A DNA stretch of 64,000 nt from Pseudomonadota bacterium (GCA_029561145.1 JAKQJM010000060.1:1-64000); one strand, 5' to 3'; positions 1 through 9,065 are shown, numbered from the stretch's first letter. The notes: a model not told the origin generated them from the sequence alone. Translations and numbers: made by a program.

Positions 1-2
1 TG

Positions 3-314
3 TATCTGGTCGCGGGCCTGTCCCTGTCAGGCATGGACGAGGAATCCGGTTACGACATGCGACGCGCCTACTTCGACAACGCCCGCCCGTTTTTCCTGCT
101 GCTGGTCGGCCTGGTCGCGGCCAGCCTGATCAAGGATGTGATCATCAACGGCCATCTCCCGGATGCCACCAATCTCGTGTTCCATGCCGTGTTCGCGCTG
201 TGCGCGACGATCGCCGCGGCAACCCGCAACGAGACGTACCACAAGATCAATGCACCAGCGGTCGCGCTCGCGCTCGGGGCCTACGTCGTCATGCTGTTCG
301 ACCACATCTCCTGA
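3..314 (+). CDS. C-terminal part of a small integral membrane protein (5' truncated by window)
   Basis: The frame is open from base 3 to the TGA at 312-314, so the gene starts outside the window; the ATG at 33 is internal or an alternative start. The visible 103 residues hold three hydrophobic segments (around FFLLLVGLVAASLI, VFHAVFALCATIAAA and VALALGAYVVMLF) with short polar loops. I do not recognise the family. Function is unknown. Confidence 0.6.
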   Translation, partial: YLVAGLSLSGMDEESGYDMRRAYFDNARPFFLLLVGLVAASLIKDVIINGHLPDATNLVFHAVFALCATIAAATRNETYHKINAPAVALALGAYVVMLFDHIS

Positions 315-551
315 GCGATCGACGTGCCGCGTCGGGCCGCGAGGTCCCTTCGAGGTGTTTTCCCGCGACGACCTCGGCCCGCCAGTTCAATTTGGCGCGT
401 TTCCTGCAAAGCCCGTCTCGGTGACTGCCAGCCTTGCAGCCGGGATACTGTTTTGGCGCAATCCGGCTATGGCATGCCATCTGCTGGAAAGGCACGAAAA
501 AACGGACCGTGCCGAAACTGAACTGCGTTTCATCACTCGGGGGAACCGACC

Positions 552-1055
552 ATGCGCGACACCGACACACCCAACAAGACCGCCGCTGGAAGAGCGGAGA
601 TCAGTGCCCGGAAACTGCATCTCAATCCGCGTCAGCGGACTGTATTGATCGCGGTCAACGGCAATCAGTCCATGCAGCAGATCCGCGACCAGTTCCGTGT
701 ACTCGGAGATGTGGATGCCATCATCGGCAACCTCCACGAGTACGGCCTGCTCGAACTTCATGGGGGTGGCGCAGTCCCCGCCGCCGTTGCGCCGTCGAAG
801 GCCGTGCCGGCAACGGAACCGGAAATGCCGCAGATGCCGCCGCTTGGCCTGGTCCGCCAGTTCATGAACGAATCGAGCGTCGCAGCGCTCGGCCTGCGTG
901 CCTTCATGTTCACGCTCAAGCTTGAGCGTTGCTACGCGAAGGATGAGTTGCTCGGTTTGCTGCCCGAGTATCAGCGCGTCCTCGGCAAGGCCAAGGATCC
1001 AGCGTACGCCGACGCGATGACGCGTCACGCGCGCGAGATGCTCGACGCGCTCTGA
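552..1055 (+). CDS. Hypothetical protein with a predicted N-terminal winged-helix-like region
   Basis: The ATG at 552 follows a good ribosome site (GGGGGAA, about 6 bases upstream). The product is 167 residues. Residues about 20-75 (LNPRQRTVLIAVNGNQSM, then a QIRDQF helix and a short strand with GLLEL) have the spacing of a winged-helix fold, in the style of small proteins that score how fast a regulator is degraded or bound. A Pro/Ala-rich linker (80-105) joins it to a helical C-terminus carrying Lys/Glu-rich segments. No signal peptide or membrane segment is visible. I do not recognise an assigned family, so a regulatory role is only inference. Confidence 0.65.
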   Translation: MRDTDTPNKTAAGRAEISARKLHLNPRQRTVLIAVNGNQSMQQIRDQFRVLGDVDAIIGNLHEYGLLELHGGGAVPAAVAPSKAVPATEPEMPQMPPLGLVRQFMNESSVAALGLRAFMFTLKLERCYAKDELLGLLPEYQRVLGKAKDPAYADAMTRHAREMLDAL

Positions 1056-1270
1056 GCCGGATGGTCGGGCCTGCACTGCCCCGTTCGTCGCGTGCCCCCG
1101 CTCCTCCGTGGCCTTCCCATGCCGGCGCCAGCGGCGCGACATCGAGGCCCGCCAAGCGCGTGGCGGCCCGTTCCGCTGGCCACGATCCATCGCGGAAACC
1201 CGCTCCGACTCGTCGGAACACCGCGCGATAGACTTATGGTGCAGTGCGACAAGCTCTGTTATTTTGACCC

Positions 1271-2128
1271 ATGCCTTTCCTCCACATCGACGAGGTCCGC
1301 GTCCACTACCGGGTTCACGGCCAGGGAGAATCGCTCGTCCTGCTGCATGGGCTCGGCTCCAGCGGCGCTGACTGGGCCTTCCAGGTCGGGCTGCTCGGAG
1401 CGCACTTCCGCCTGATCGTGCCGGACCTGCGCGGATCCGGCATGAGCGATTCACCGCGCGGTCGCTACTCGATCGCGCAGTTCGCAAACGATACGTGGAC
1501 CCTGCTCGATCAACTGGACATCGAGACGACCCACCTCATGGGTTTTTCGCTGGGCGGTGCCGTGGCCATGGAGATGGCCCTGCAGCGACCGCACGCGGTC
1601 ACTCGCCTGATGACGATAAACACCTTGCCTTCGTATCGGCTCGACAGCTGGCGCAAGCGCATGGAGCTGGTCAGCCAGGTCGCCCTCGTGCGCGGCCTTG
1701 GCATGCGTCGTGTCGCGGCGATTGCTGCGAAACGCCTGTTCCGCGAGCCTCATCAGGAGCCGATGCGCCGCCGCGTCGTCGAGGTCGTCGGAAGTGCACC
1801 GCGACGTCCCTACCTGAAGACCGTCAAGGCGCTCGCCGAATGGTGCGCGCTTGATCGCATGGGCGGCATCCGCAGCGAACTGCTCATGCTGGCGGGCGAA
1901 CACGATTACACGCCGCTGGCCGAAAAAAGGGATTACGCCGAGCGCTTCGGCGCACAGTTCGCCGTGGTCGGCGGCTCACGTCACGGCACGCCATTCGATT
2001 CGAGCGCAGCCTGCAACGCGGTCGCGCTGGCCTTCTTTCGCGGCGAACCCCTGCCCGATGCGGACACGCTGGTCATGGATGCCCCGGACCGCGATCCTAT
2101 CGCAGCGCCCGCCGGATTCATGTCGTGA
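1271..2128 (+). CDS. Alpha/beta-fold hydrolase
   Basis: This 285-residue protein has the full alpha/beta hydrolase signature: the oxyanion segment LVLLHGLGSSG (22-32), the nucleophile elbow GFSLGG with Ser93, the acid in GEHDYTPL (Asp212) and the catalytic His in GSRHGTPF (His238). It is cytoplasmic, with no signal peptide. Substrate cannot be told from sequence; relatives include esterases, haloperoxidase-like enzymes and C-C hydrolases. It ends 40 bases before the response-regulator gene and could share its transcript. Confidence 0.85.
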   Translation: MPFLHIDEVRVHYRVHGQGESLVLLHGLGSSGADWAFQVGLLGAHFRLIVPDLRGSGMSDSPRGRYSIAQFANDTWTLLDQLDIETTHLMGFSLGGAVAMEMALQRPHAVTRLMTINTLPSYRLDSWRKRMELVSQVALVRGLGMRRVAAIAAKRLFREPHQEPMRRRVVEVVGSAPRRPYLKTVKALAEWCALDRMGGIRSELLMLAGEHDYTPLAEKRDYAERFGAQFAVVGGSRHGTPFDSSAACNAVALAFFRGEPLPDADTLVMDAPDRDPIAAPAGFMS

Positions 2129-2168
2129 CGCGGCGCGGTTGCGGCCACCTCGCCGGAACGGGATTCGC

Positions 2169-2867
2169 ATGAGTGAACCGCTGCCACGCCTGCTGATCGT
2201 CGAGGACGATCCAACCATCGCCGGAAACCTGTTCGCGTTCTTCGAGGCGCGCGGTTTCCAGGTCGACGCGGCCTACGACGGGCGCACCGCCCTGCATCGA
2301 CTCACCGTCGAACCCTTCGAAGTGGTGATCCTCGATGTCGGCCTGCCGGCGGTCGACGGGCTGGCTGTGTTGCATCGCCTGCGCACCGAGCTCGGCCTGG
2401 CCGTGCCGGTCCTGCTGCTGACGGCGCGCGACGAGATCGGCGACAAGCTGGCCGGCTTCGCGCACGGCGCCGATGACTACGTGACCAAGCCTTTCGTGCT
2501 CGTCGAGGTCGAAGCCCGCGTACGTGCCCTGATCGCGAGAGCGGGCGGTCGGATCGCGGCGCCGGTCCGGCGATTCGGACCGATCATGCTGGATCCGCGC
2601 CGCCGCGCATTGCAGGTCGGCGGCAACGCGGTGCGGCTGACGCCCAAGGGCTGGATCATTCTCGAGGTGTTGCTGCGCGATCCGGGCCGCATCGTCCCGC
2701 GAGCCGAGCTCGAACGAGCCTTGTGGGGCGAAGATCCACCCGAGACCGATGCACTGCGCAGCCAGATCCATCTGTTGCGCAAGGCCATGAGCGATGCGGG
2801 ATTCGAGGGCATCGAGACCGTGCACGGGGTCGGCCTGCGCCTGGTCGCAACGGAACACCCGCCGTGA
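2169..2867 (+). CDS. Two-component response regulator, OmpR/PhoB family
   Basis: The 232-residue protein starts at ATG 2169; the longer open frame upstream overlaps the hydrolase and is not used. Residues 7-118 form a receiver domain with the acidic pair in VEDD (12-14), phosphoacceptor Asp56 in ILDVGLP, Thr85 and Lys107 in YVTKPF. Residues about 135-230 form a winged-helix DNA-binding domain with the LTPKGWIILEVLL and ETDALRSQIHLLRKAM segments typical of the OmpR class. Its stop overlaps the next start as GTGA, so it is translationally coupled to its kinase. The target genes are unknown; the LTA-synthase-like gene downstream is a candidate. Confidence 0.92.
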   Translation: MSEPLPRLLIVEDDPTIAGNLFAFFEARGFQVDAAYDGRTALHRLTVEPFEVVILDVGLPAVDGLAVLHRLRTELGLAVPVLLLTARDEIGDKLAGFAHGADDYVTKPFVLVEVEARVRALIARAGGRIAAPVRRFGPIMLDPRRRALQVGGNAVRLTPKGWIILEVLLRDPGRIVPRAELERALWGEDPPETDALRSQIHLLRKAMSDAGFEGIETVHGVGLRLVATEHPP

Positions 2868-4177
2868 CGAACACCCTGACCTGGCGGGTCACCTGGGCCA
2901 TGACCGCGACTGTCGCACTGTTCGTCGGGCTGATGGCCGTGCTCGCGCTCTCGATCCTGTCCAAGCAGGAGGACGAACTCGCCGATCAGCTCGTGCAGAT
3001 CGAGATGCGGCGATTGATCGACCGCATCGAGCATGGCGAGATCGATACCCTTCAGCAACCGATCGAGATCGGCCCGCGTACCCAGGCCTGGGTCGGCACG
3101 AAGGGGGCCGGCGCTTCGATGCCCGCCGAATTGCGCGACCTGTCGGGAGGTCCGCACGAATTCGAATCGGGCGAACGCGTGCTGCACGCGATCATCGCCG
3201 AGTCGAGCGTCGGCCATCTGACCGTGGTCGTCGATGCGACCCAGAACGAGAAGCGCGTGCGCCAGTTCGGCCTCATCATGCTCGTGCTGTGGTGCCTGTG
3301 CGTGGCTGCCGGCTACTGGCTCGCGCGCTTCACGGCCGGGATCGTCGTCGGCCGCATGCACGCGGTCACCCAGCGCATCGCCGAATGGGATCCCGATACC
3401 GTCCAATCCAGCCAGCTCAGGGCGACCAGCAGCGACGAGGCAGGTCGCCTGCTCGAGGCCTTCAATCGCATGCAGGATCGTGTCGACCGCTCGATCGCCC
3501 GCGAGCGCGAGTTCGCCGGCAATCTCAGCCACGAGGTGCGCACGCCGCTTGCAGCGCTGCGCACCGACATCGAGATGGCCAGTCTCGACGAGCACGTGTC
3601 GCCCGAGCAGCACCTGCGCTTTTCGCGCATGGCCAAGGCGATCGATGAGGTCGGCGCGACGATCAGCGCCGCGCGCGCAATCAGCCGTCCGCGCGCGGCC
3701 TCGAAGCCACCAGCCGTCGATCTCGGCGAGCTCATCGACGATGTGCGCACGACCCTCGGTGCGCGCGCCGAAGCCGCCGGCTTGCGCATGAGCAGCGCGG
3801 TCCCGCGCGGCCACCTGCTGCGCGCGGATCGCTACGCGCTCCTGATCGTGTTGCGCAACGTGATCGGCAATGCCATCGATCATGCGGCTCCGGCGGCGTT
3901 GCACATCCGGCTCGACGGACAACACCTGCTGATCGCCGACGACGGCCCCGGCATCGACAAGGCCGACCTGCCGTTCGTTTTCGAACGTTATCACCATGGT
4001 CGCCGGGTCGATCAGGCCGGTGACGACGATGCGTTGGTCAGCGAGCATGGGCTGGGCCTCGCCATCGCGCGACGGGTCTGCGAACAGCAGGGCTGGTTGA
4101 TCAGCGTCGCCTCGGAAACCTCCGGCGAACAGCGCGGCACGCGTTTCCACATCGTCTTCGACGAAAATTCGACATGA
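2864..4177 (+). CDS. Sensor histidine kinase of the two-component pair
   Basis: The start is the GTG at 2864, overlapping the regulator stop by four bases; this gives 437 residues. Membrane segments lie at about 10-33 and 135-155, enclosing a periplasmic sensor of about 100 residues. A HAMP-like linker follows, then the dimerisation helix with phosphoacceptor His223 (NLSHEVRTPLAAL). The ATPase domain has the N box (RNVIGNAIDHA), G1 (ADDGPGI), an F box (FVFERYHHG) and G2 (GLGLAIA). All catalytic motifs are present, so the kinase should be active. The signal is unknown; the sensor loop carries no recognised ligand motif. Confidence 0.92.
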   Translation: MTNTLTWRVTWAMTATVALFVGLMAVLALSILSKQEDELADQLVQIEMRRLIDRIEHGEIDTLQQPIEIGPRTQAWVGTKGAGASMPAELRDLSGGPHEFESGERVLHAIIAESSVGHLTVVVDATQNEKRVRQFGLIMLVLWCLCVAAGYWLARFTAGIVVGRMHAVTQRIAEWDPDTVQSSQLRATSSDEAGRLLEAFNRMQDRVDRSIAREREFAGNLSHEVRTPLAALRTDIEMASLDEHVSPEQHLRFSRMAKAIDEVGATISAARAISRPRAASKPPAVDLGELIDDVRTTLGARAEAAGLRMSSAVPRGHLLRADRYALLIVLRNVIGNAIDHAAPAALHIRLDGQHLLIADDGPGIDKADLPFVFERYHHGRRVDQAGDDDALVSEHGLGLAIARRVCEQQGWLISVASETSGEQRGTRFHIVFDENST

Positions 4178-4248
4178 TCGCCACATGACTTCGACACCGC
4201 GCGATCCAGCCTTGCGCACTTTCATGCAAGGCAGGAGTCGCGGACGGG

Positions 4249-6210
4249 ATGGCGGAGTCGGAAATTGCGCGTGATGCGTCGGCGTGGACACCCGCACGCC
4301 GGGGCCAGTACCGTCACCTGATCCTGTTGTGGCTGCTGTTCCTGGCCACTTCACTGGTCACCCGTATCGTGCTTGCGTCGGTCAGCCTGCAGGCAGGCCT
4401 GATCACCTTCATCCAGCTGCCGTATGCGTTCGCCGCGGGCCTCCTGCTCGATGCGTTGACCGGCCTGTATTTGTGCCTTCCGCTGGCGATCTGGATCTGG
4501 CTGATGCCGGCGCGCTGGTACGCCTCGCGCGTCGGCCGCCTGATCCTCCGCGCGGGCTTCGCGATCAGCGTGTTCGGCTTGCTCTACCTGATCGCCGCCG
4601 AATATTTCTTCTTCGACGAGTTCAATGCGCGCTTCAACTACACGGCGGTCGAGTACCTGATCTATCCGACCGAAGTGATCGGCAATATCCGTGATTCCTA
4701 TCCGGTCGACACGGTGCTCCTGCTGTGCGCGCTCGGTGCACTGCTGATCACGTTCCTGCTGCGCCGGCGCATTGCCCGGGGATTCGCCGATCCGGTCCGC
4801 TTCGCGCGACGCAGCCTGGTCACGACCCTGCTGGTCATCGCCAGCGCCGTATCGGCATGGACGGTCAGTCTCGAATCGGTGCAAAGCCTGCAGGAGAATC
4901 GCATCGCCGAAGAAGTGGCGGCGAACGGCGTCTATTCGTTCTTCAGTGCATTGCGCAATGCGCGCATCGACTACGCGCGCTACTACGCCACCTTGCCCGA
5001 GGCCGAAGCAATCGCGCGCGTGCGCGAGCTGCTGCAGCAATCGAACACGCGCTGGCTCGCCGCCGCCGATGCGCCGGGCAATCCGATTGCACGCGCAGTC
5101 GACAATTCCGATCTCGGTCCGCCGCGCCCGATGCACGTCATCTTCCTGTTCGAGGAATCGATGGGCGCCGAGTTCGTCGGCAGCCTCGGCGGCAAGGGCT
5201 GGACCCCGAACATCGACCGCATCGCGGCCGAGAGCCTCAGCTTCACGCATCTCTACGCGAGCGGCACGCGCACCGTGCGTGGCATGGAGGCATTGACCAC
5301 ATCGCTCGCGCCGGTACCGCCGGAGTCGGTGGTCAAGCGCACCGGCAACGAAAACCTGTTCAACCTGTCGACGATCATGCGCAAGCAGGGCTACTCGCCG
5401 ACCTTCATCTACGGCGGCTACGGCAGCTTCGATGACATGAATGCCTACTACCAGGCAAACGGCTGGCGCGTGATCGATCGTACCGACATGCCGAAGCCGC
5501 GCTTCGCGACCGTGTGGGGCATTTCCGACGAGGAATTGTTCGAAAACGCGCTCGTTGAGTTCGACCAGCAGGTCGCGCGCGGCGAGCGCATCTTCTCGCT
5601 GGTCATGAGCACCTCGAACCACCGCCCGTACCTGTTTCCCGCCGGCATCCCCGGGGTGAAAGCCGAAGGCGGCGGTCGCGAAGCCGGTGTGCGCTATGCC
5701 GACCATGCGATCGGCCGCTTCTTCGACCAGTTGCAGGAGAAGCCCTGGTACAAGGACACCATTCTGGTCATCGCCGGCGATCATGGCGCCCGCGTGTATG
5801 GACGCGCGCAGATCCCGGTGTCCAACTACACGATACCGTTCGTCGTGCATGCACCATCGATCATCGCGCCGCGACGCGTCGATACCTTGTCGAGCCAGGT
5901 CGACATCGGCCCGACCGTGCTCGGCCTGCTGCATCTTTCCTATGAGTCATGGTTGCCCGGCCGCGACATCCTGCGCATGGGCGTGGACGACGGTTACGCG
6001 ATCTTCAACCACAACCGCAATGTCGCGATGATGCGCGGCGGCGAGCTGGCAACCCTCGGCTTCCGCAAGACGATCAATACCGAACGCTACGATCCTTCGA
6101 GTGATCAACTCTCGCCAGCCGGCGTCAATCTCGATCTCGAGCGCGATACCCAGGCGCTGTTCCAGCTGTCATGGGAAATGTTCGCCGACGGACGCCAGCG
6201 CGAGAAGTAG
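4249..6210 (+). CDS. LTA-synthase-family sulfatase-like membrane phosphotransferase
   Basis: The protein has 653 residues. About five membrane segments fill the first 210 residues. The rest is an extracytoplasmic sulfatase/alkaline-phosphatase fold: FLFEESMGAEF (metal site), TPNIDRIA, the GTRTVRG segment where the family's nucleophilic Thr lies, MSTSNHRPY, and the distal metal site AGDHGAR. Family members move phosphoglycerol or phosphoethanolamine head groups onto envelope glycans or lipids. Gram-negative members of this branch are widespread but poorly characterised. It lies 71 bases after the kinase gene, so regulation by that system is a reasonable inference. Confidence 0.85.
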   Translation: MAESEIARDASAWTPARRGQYRHLILLWLLFLATSLVTRIVLASVSLQAGLITFIQLPYAFAAGLLLDALTGLYLCLPLAIWIWLMPARWYASRVGRLILRAGFAISVFGLLYLIAAEYFFFDEFNARFNYTAVEYLIYPTEVIGNIRDSYPVDTVLLLCALGALLITFLLRRRIARGFADPVRFARRSLVTTLLVIASAVSAWTVSLESVQSLQENRIAEEVAANGVYSFFSALRNARIDYARYYATLPEAEAIARVRELLQQSNTRWLAAADAPGNPIARAVDNSDLGPPRPMHVIFLFEESMGAEFVGSLGGKGWTPNIDRIAAESLSFTHLYASGTRTVRGMEALTTSLAPVPPESVVKRTGNENLFNLSTIMRKQGYSPTFIYGGYGSFDDMNAYYQANGWRVIDRTDMPKPRFATVWGISDEELFENALVEFDQQVARGERIFSLVMSTSNHRPYLFPAGIPGVKAEGGGREAGVRYADHAIGRFFDQLQEKPWYKDTILVIAGDHGARVYGRAQIPVSNYTIPFVVHAPSIIAPRRVDTLSSQVDIGPTVLGLLHLSYESWLPGRDILRMGVDDGYAIFNHNRNVAMMRGGELATLGFRKTINTERYDPSSDQLSPAGVNLDLERDTQALFQLSWEMFADGRQREK

Positions 6211-6234
6211 CCGGACACCGCGATGCCGCATGCA

Positions 6235-6250
6235 GGCAATTGCAATTGCC
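6235..6250. repeat. Perfect 16-base palindrome between sulfatase and KOW gene
   Basis: GGCAATTGCAATTGCC is a perfect inverted repeat 25 bases after the sulfatase stop. It lies between convergent genes and has no T tract on either side, so it is not a standard terminator. It may be a protein-binding site or chance. Confidence 0.4.
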
Positions 6251-6323
6251 CCGTTCCAGTCGCCGCAAGCGGCGCGCGGTGGTCCGGAACGCGTGGCTTC
6301 GCCCGGCGCGACGCAAACGCCGT

Positions 6324-6527
6324 TCAGTCGGCGACATGCCCGCGCACGCGGACGTTCTTCGCCAATGTCTTGAACCGATTGCCGTCAGCCTGCACGACCG
6401 TGATCGTGAGGTGGCCGGTCTTGCTTTCATGGACATCCCTGACCGTGCCGGATTTTCCCTTGTGCGTACCGCCGATCACGTCGCAGTGATCGCCGTCGCG
6501 GAGTTCGTCATGTGCAACGGGCGGCAT
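6324..6527 (-). CDS. Small KOW-motif protein
   Basis: The 67-residue start at 6527 is preferred because GGAGG lies six bases upstream; the in-frame ATG at 6575 has its purine run too close. The body is a single KOW motif (DGDHCDVIGGTHKGKSG followed by TVRDVHESKTGHLTITV), the RNA/protein-binding beta-barrel of ribosomal L24 and NusG. The C-terminus is basic (FKTLAKNVRVRG). Stand-alone KOW proteins occur in this bacterial group, but their role is not known. An RNA-binding role is inferred from the fold. Confidence 0.75.
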   Translation of the reverse strand: MPPVAHDELRDGDHCDVIGGTHKGKSGTVRDVHESKTGHLTITVVQADGNRFKTLAKNVRVRGHVAD

Positions 6528-6644
6528 GTGCGGCCTCCAGCCGTGGATTCGTCGGATCGCAAATGTGATGGCCATTCTCCGCGCAAGACGGAACCAATGC
6601 GATCGGTTCCGGCGAGTTGATGGCCTCGCGCCGATCAGTGCTGT

Positions 6645-7613
6645 TCATCCCGCCCCGGTTGTCGGCTGCCGCTGACGTGCGGCGCCGCGCTCGCGCAGCC
6701 AGTTGCGCAGGGCGGCGATCGAGTCGAGTCGTTCGGCACCGATCTCATTCAGCACATTGGCGTAGGCAATCGCGCCCGCTCCGCCGACGAGAAGGGCTGT
6801 GTGCGCAGGCAGGATCATGCGCAGTTCACGCAATTCACTCGCGACACGCGCATCGTCCACCGGGTGCACGATCGACAGTGCAACGGTATCGGCTTCGGCA
6901 AGACGCGCTGCACGTGCCAGTTCGAGGGCGGGCAGGCTCGCACCTAGGAACGTGACGCGCCAGCCACTGCCTGCTGCCGCCGTGGCAGCGAGCATGGCGC
7001 CGAGGTCGTGCATCTGCAGGGCCGGGGTGCCGACGACTATTGCCGGTGCGTCCTCGCGCACACTCGGAAAATCGGTCATCCAGGTGAGTACGCGGCGGAT
7101 GATCGAGGTGGCCAGATGTCCGTTTGCGGGCGGCAATTCGCCCGCTTGCCAGCGCGTGCCGATGGCAAGCAGGAGCGGACCGAATACGCTGTCGAGCACT
7201 TGATCCGAGGGCAGGCGCAAGGCCGCCGTACGCAGGCCGGCTTCGAGCGCGGTTGCGTCGAAATGCTCGGCAGCTGTCAGTGCTCCATCCAAGTACTGGC
7301 TCACCGCTGGATCGACGGCTTCGGTCGCGGCCGATTCGGGCGCCAGGCGCACGTCGCCTGCCGTCAGTTCCTCAAGCTCGGCTTTACCCAGATGGGCCAC
7401 CTGGCCGATCTGGCGCCCACCTGCGGTCGCGCGCACGAGTAACCGGAGTCGCTCGATATCCGCATCCGTGTAGTTGCGCTGCCCACCCGCCGTGCGCATC
7501 GGCTCGACCACCCGATAGCGCTTCTCCCAGGCGCGCAAGAGGTCCGGGGTCAGTCCGGTTCGACGGGCGACGACGCGGACGGAATGGAGGAGGGAAGGGG
7601 GGCTGGCGGCCAT
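6645..7613 (-). CDS. MerR-family regulator with B12-binding domain (CarH/LitR-like)
   Basis: From the ATG at 7613 the protein has 322 residues; an in-frame GTG at 7631 is an alternative. Residues 10-75 are a MerR winged helix (VARRTGLTPDLLRAWEKRY, GGQRNYTDADIERL). Residues about 100-180 match the helical cobalamin-cap domain with Trp155 and His166, but the usual Glu-His pair reads Gly-His (PPANGHLATS). The Rossmann domain follows, with the lower-ligand His202 in LQMHDLG and FLGASLP. CarH/LitR proteins bind DNA in the dark with adenosylcobalamin and release it in light. The altered cap motif leaves open whether this one is photoactive. It is divergent from the fasciclin gene. Confidence 0.85.
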   Translation of the reverse strand: MAASPPSLLHSVRVVARRTGLTPDLLRAWEKRYRVVEPMRTAGGQRNYTDADIERLRLLVRATAGGRQIGQVAHLGKAELEELTAGDVRLAPESAATEAVDPAVSQYLDGALTAAEHFDATALEAGLRTAALRLPSDQVLDSVFGPLLLAIGTRWQAGELPPANGHLATSIIRRVLTWMTDFPSVREDAPAIVVGTPALQMHDLGAMLAATAAAGSGWRVTFLGASLPALELARAARLAEADTVALSIVHPVDDARVASELRELRMILPAHTALLVGGAGAIAYANVLNEIGAERLDSIAALRNWLRERGAARQRQPTTGAG

Positions 7614-7641
7614 GCTCCATAGTATGAACACCCCAGCGGCC

Positions 7642-7746
7642 TGTCCAGATAATGAATCGATTTGTCCAAAGAAATATCGCTACTTGACAAGCAATAGTTG
7701 GACATATACGGTACAACCTCCATGCAAATGAACAAAAACATGGACA
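7642..7746. promoter_or_regulatory. Four TGGACA/TGTCCA boxes in the divergent intergenic region
   Basis: TGTCCA occurs at 7642-7647 and 7663-7668, and its complement TGGACA at 7699-7704 and 7741-7746. The first two are 21 bases apart and the last two 42, that is two and four helical turns. The two pairs face each other across the -35 region at 7684. This fits operators for an oligomeric repressor, most simply the adjacent MerR protein. The assignment is inferred. Confidence 0.5.
7684..7712 (+). promoter_or_regulatory. Candidate sigma-70 promoter of the fasciclin gene
   Basis: A consensus -35 TTGACA is at 7684-7689, followed 15 to 17 bases later by TATACG (7705-7710) or TACGGT (7707-7712). 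The stretch is unusually AT-rich for the window. A TGGACA box lies in the spacer, so binding there would block polymerase. The start point is not known. Confidence 0.5.
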
Positions 7747-7795
7747 ACCCTTAGACAGCGCTTGTGCAATTTCTCTCTATCCCAGGAATACGAAC

Positions 7796-8290
7796 ATGAA
7801 TTTCACAACCCTTCTTTTCGCAGCCGCGGTCGTCGCTGCGCCCCTTACAGCCCTTGCTGGAGGCATGAACAAAATGGATTCGAAAAAGGACATCGTCGAT
7901 ACCGCCGCCGCGGCAGGTACGTTCAAGACCCTCGCCGCGGCGCTCGATGCGGCCGGTCTGGTCGACACCCTCAAGGGGGCGGGCCCATTCACGGTGTTCG
8001 CACCGACCGATGCGGCGTTCGCCAAGCTTCCGGCGGGGACCGTGGAAGGCCTTCTCAAGGACAAGGCCAAGCTCAGCGCGATCCTGACGTACCACGTCGT
8101 CGCCGGTAAGGTCATGGCCGCCGATGTGATCAAGCTCGACAGTGCGAAGACCGTGAACGGCCAGTCGGTCGCGATCAAGGTCGTGGACGGCAAGGTCCAG
8201 GTCAATGGCGCAACCGTTACCTCTGCCGATATCGAGGCTTCGAACGGCGTGATCCATGTGATCGACGCGGTCCTTATTCCGAAGGACTGA
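7796..8290 (+). CDS. Secreted fasciclin-domain protein
   Basis: The 164-residue protein begins with a signal peptide ([17 protein letters not shown], cleavage near ALAGG). It consists of one FAS1 domain with the conserved [15 protein letters not shown] block, YHVVAGKV, and the C-terminal H-box [16 protein letters not shown]1 domains mediate adhesion or bind small ligands in the periplasm or outside the cell. It has its own promoter and probable operators and is divergent from the B12-type regulator, which suggests that this gene is a direct target. Confidence 0.9.
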   Translation: MNFTTLLFAAAVVAAPLTALAGGMNKMDSKKDIVDTAAAAGTFKTLAAALDAAGLVDTLKGAGPFTVFAPTDAAFAKLPAGTVEGLLKDKAKLSAILTYHVVAGKVMAADVIKLDSAKTVNGQSVAIKVVDGKVQVNGATVTSADIEASNGVIHVIDAVLIPKD

Positions 8291-9065
8291 GTCGCCTCCT
8301 ACCGTCGAGGGGATTCGCCAAAGGCTCGACCGCATGCCCCCGTCTCCTCCCGACGGGGACATGCGTCATTCCACGGGTGACCGCAGCGCACGTATTGCGA
8401 TGCGTGCGCTGCAATCCGACAAGGTCGCCTCAGAACTCGCATCGTTGCCAACGCAAGATCGATCGGCGGGCGTGTGCCAGCTGCCCGCTCTTCATTGGAT
8501 TCTCCGGGCATTGCGATAGCGCTGCGCGGAGGGATCTCGGTTGGGGTGTTGCACGGTGCCCCTTCCTGCATCGGATCCACCGACTTGGTGCCGCGCGCAT
8601 TCACCGCCGGCCCGTTTCTACATGTCACGCAGAACCGCCCGGGAGTTGTCCCGTGCTGCGGCTGGGCCTGTCGCCGCAGGGTCGATGCAGCTTGGGCCCG
8701 CTCCGCGAAAATCGGCTTCATTCCCGGCTGCAGAGGACGTGAACCCGATTGCTTCGGTCAACGCCGAAGGGTCGCGCGTTGTAGTTTTCGGGCCACTGAG
8801 GCGGAGGCAGTGCCGGCATTGTTGTGCCATACGCGCTCGGGCTGGTCAGGCGGACATACGGGATCGTTCCGGCTCGACTATCGTCAAGGACGAGTTTCAG
8901 TGCGGCACGGGTGCAGTCATGGAATGACAGCGTGTCCGACCCGATGGACGCGGCGGGAACGATCGATGGCGCGTCGAAATTTCCGCCGGCCGACCGACCG
9001 ACCGTCAAATCGAACCCGTACGGTGACCTCTTCCGGCGCCATGACTTCAATCATCCTTCGACTGA
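8291..9065. other. 775-base gap without a recognisable gene
   Basis: Open frames exist on both strands but none has convincing family features. The best is on the minus strand (8718-9050, 110 codons), whose middle (LSFHDCTRAALKLVLDD, TIPYVRLTSPSAYG) looks mildly protein-like but has no clear ribosome site. It could be a decayed gene or a non-coding RNA region. No repeat or terminator was seen. Confidence 0.4.

Noticed and set aside
2477-4354. 625-codon minus-strand open frame
   Set aside because: It is the antisense shadow of the response-regulator and kinase genes; its translation is low-complexity and has no motif.
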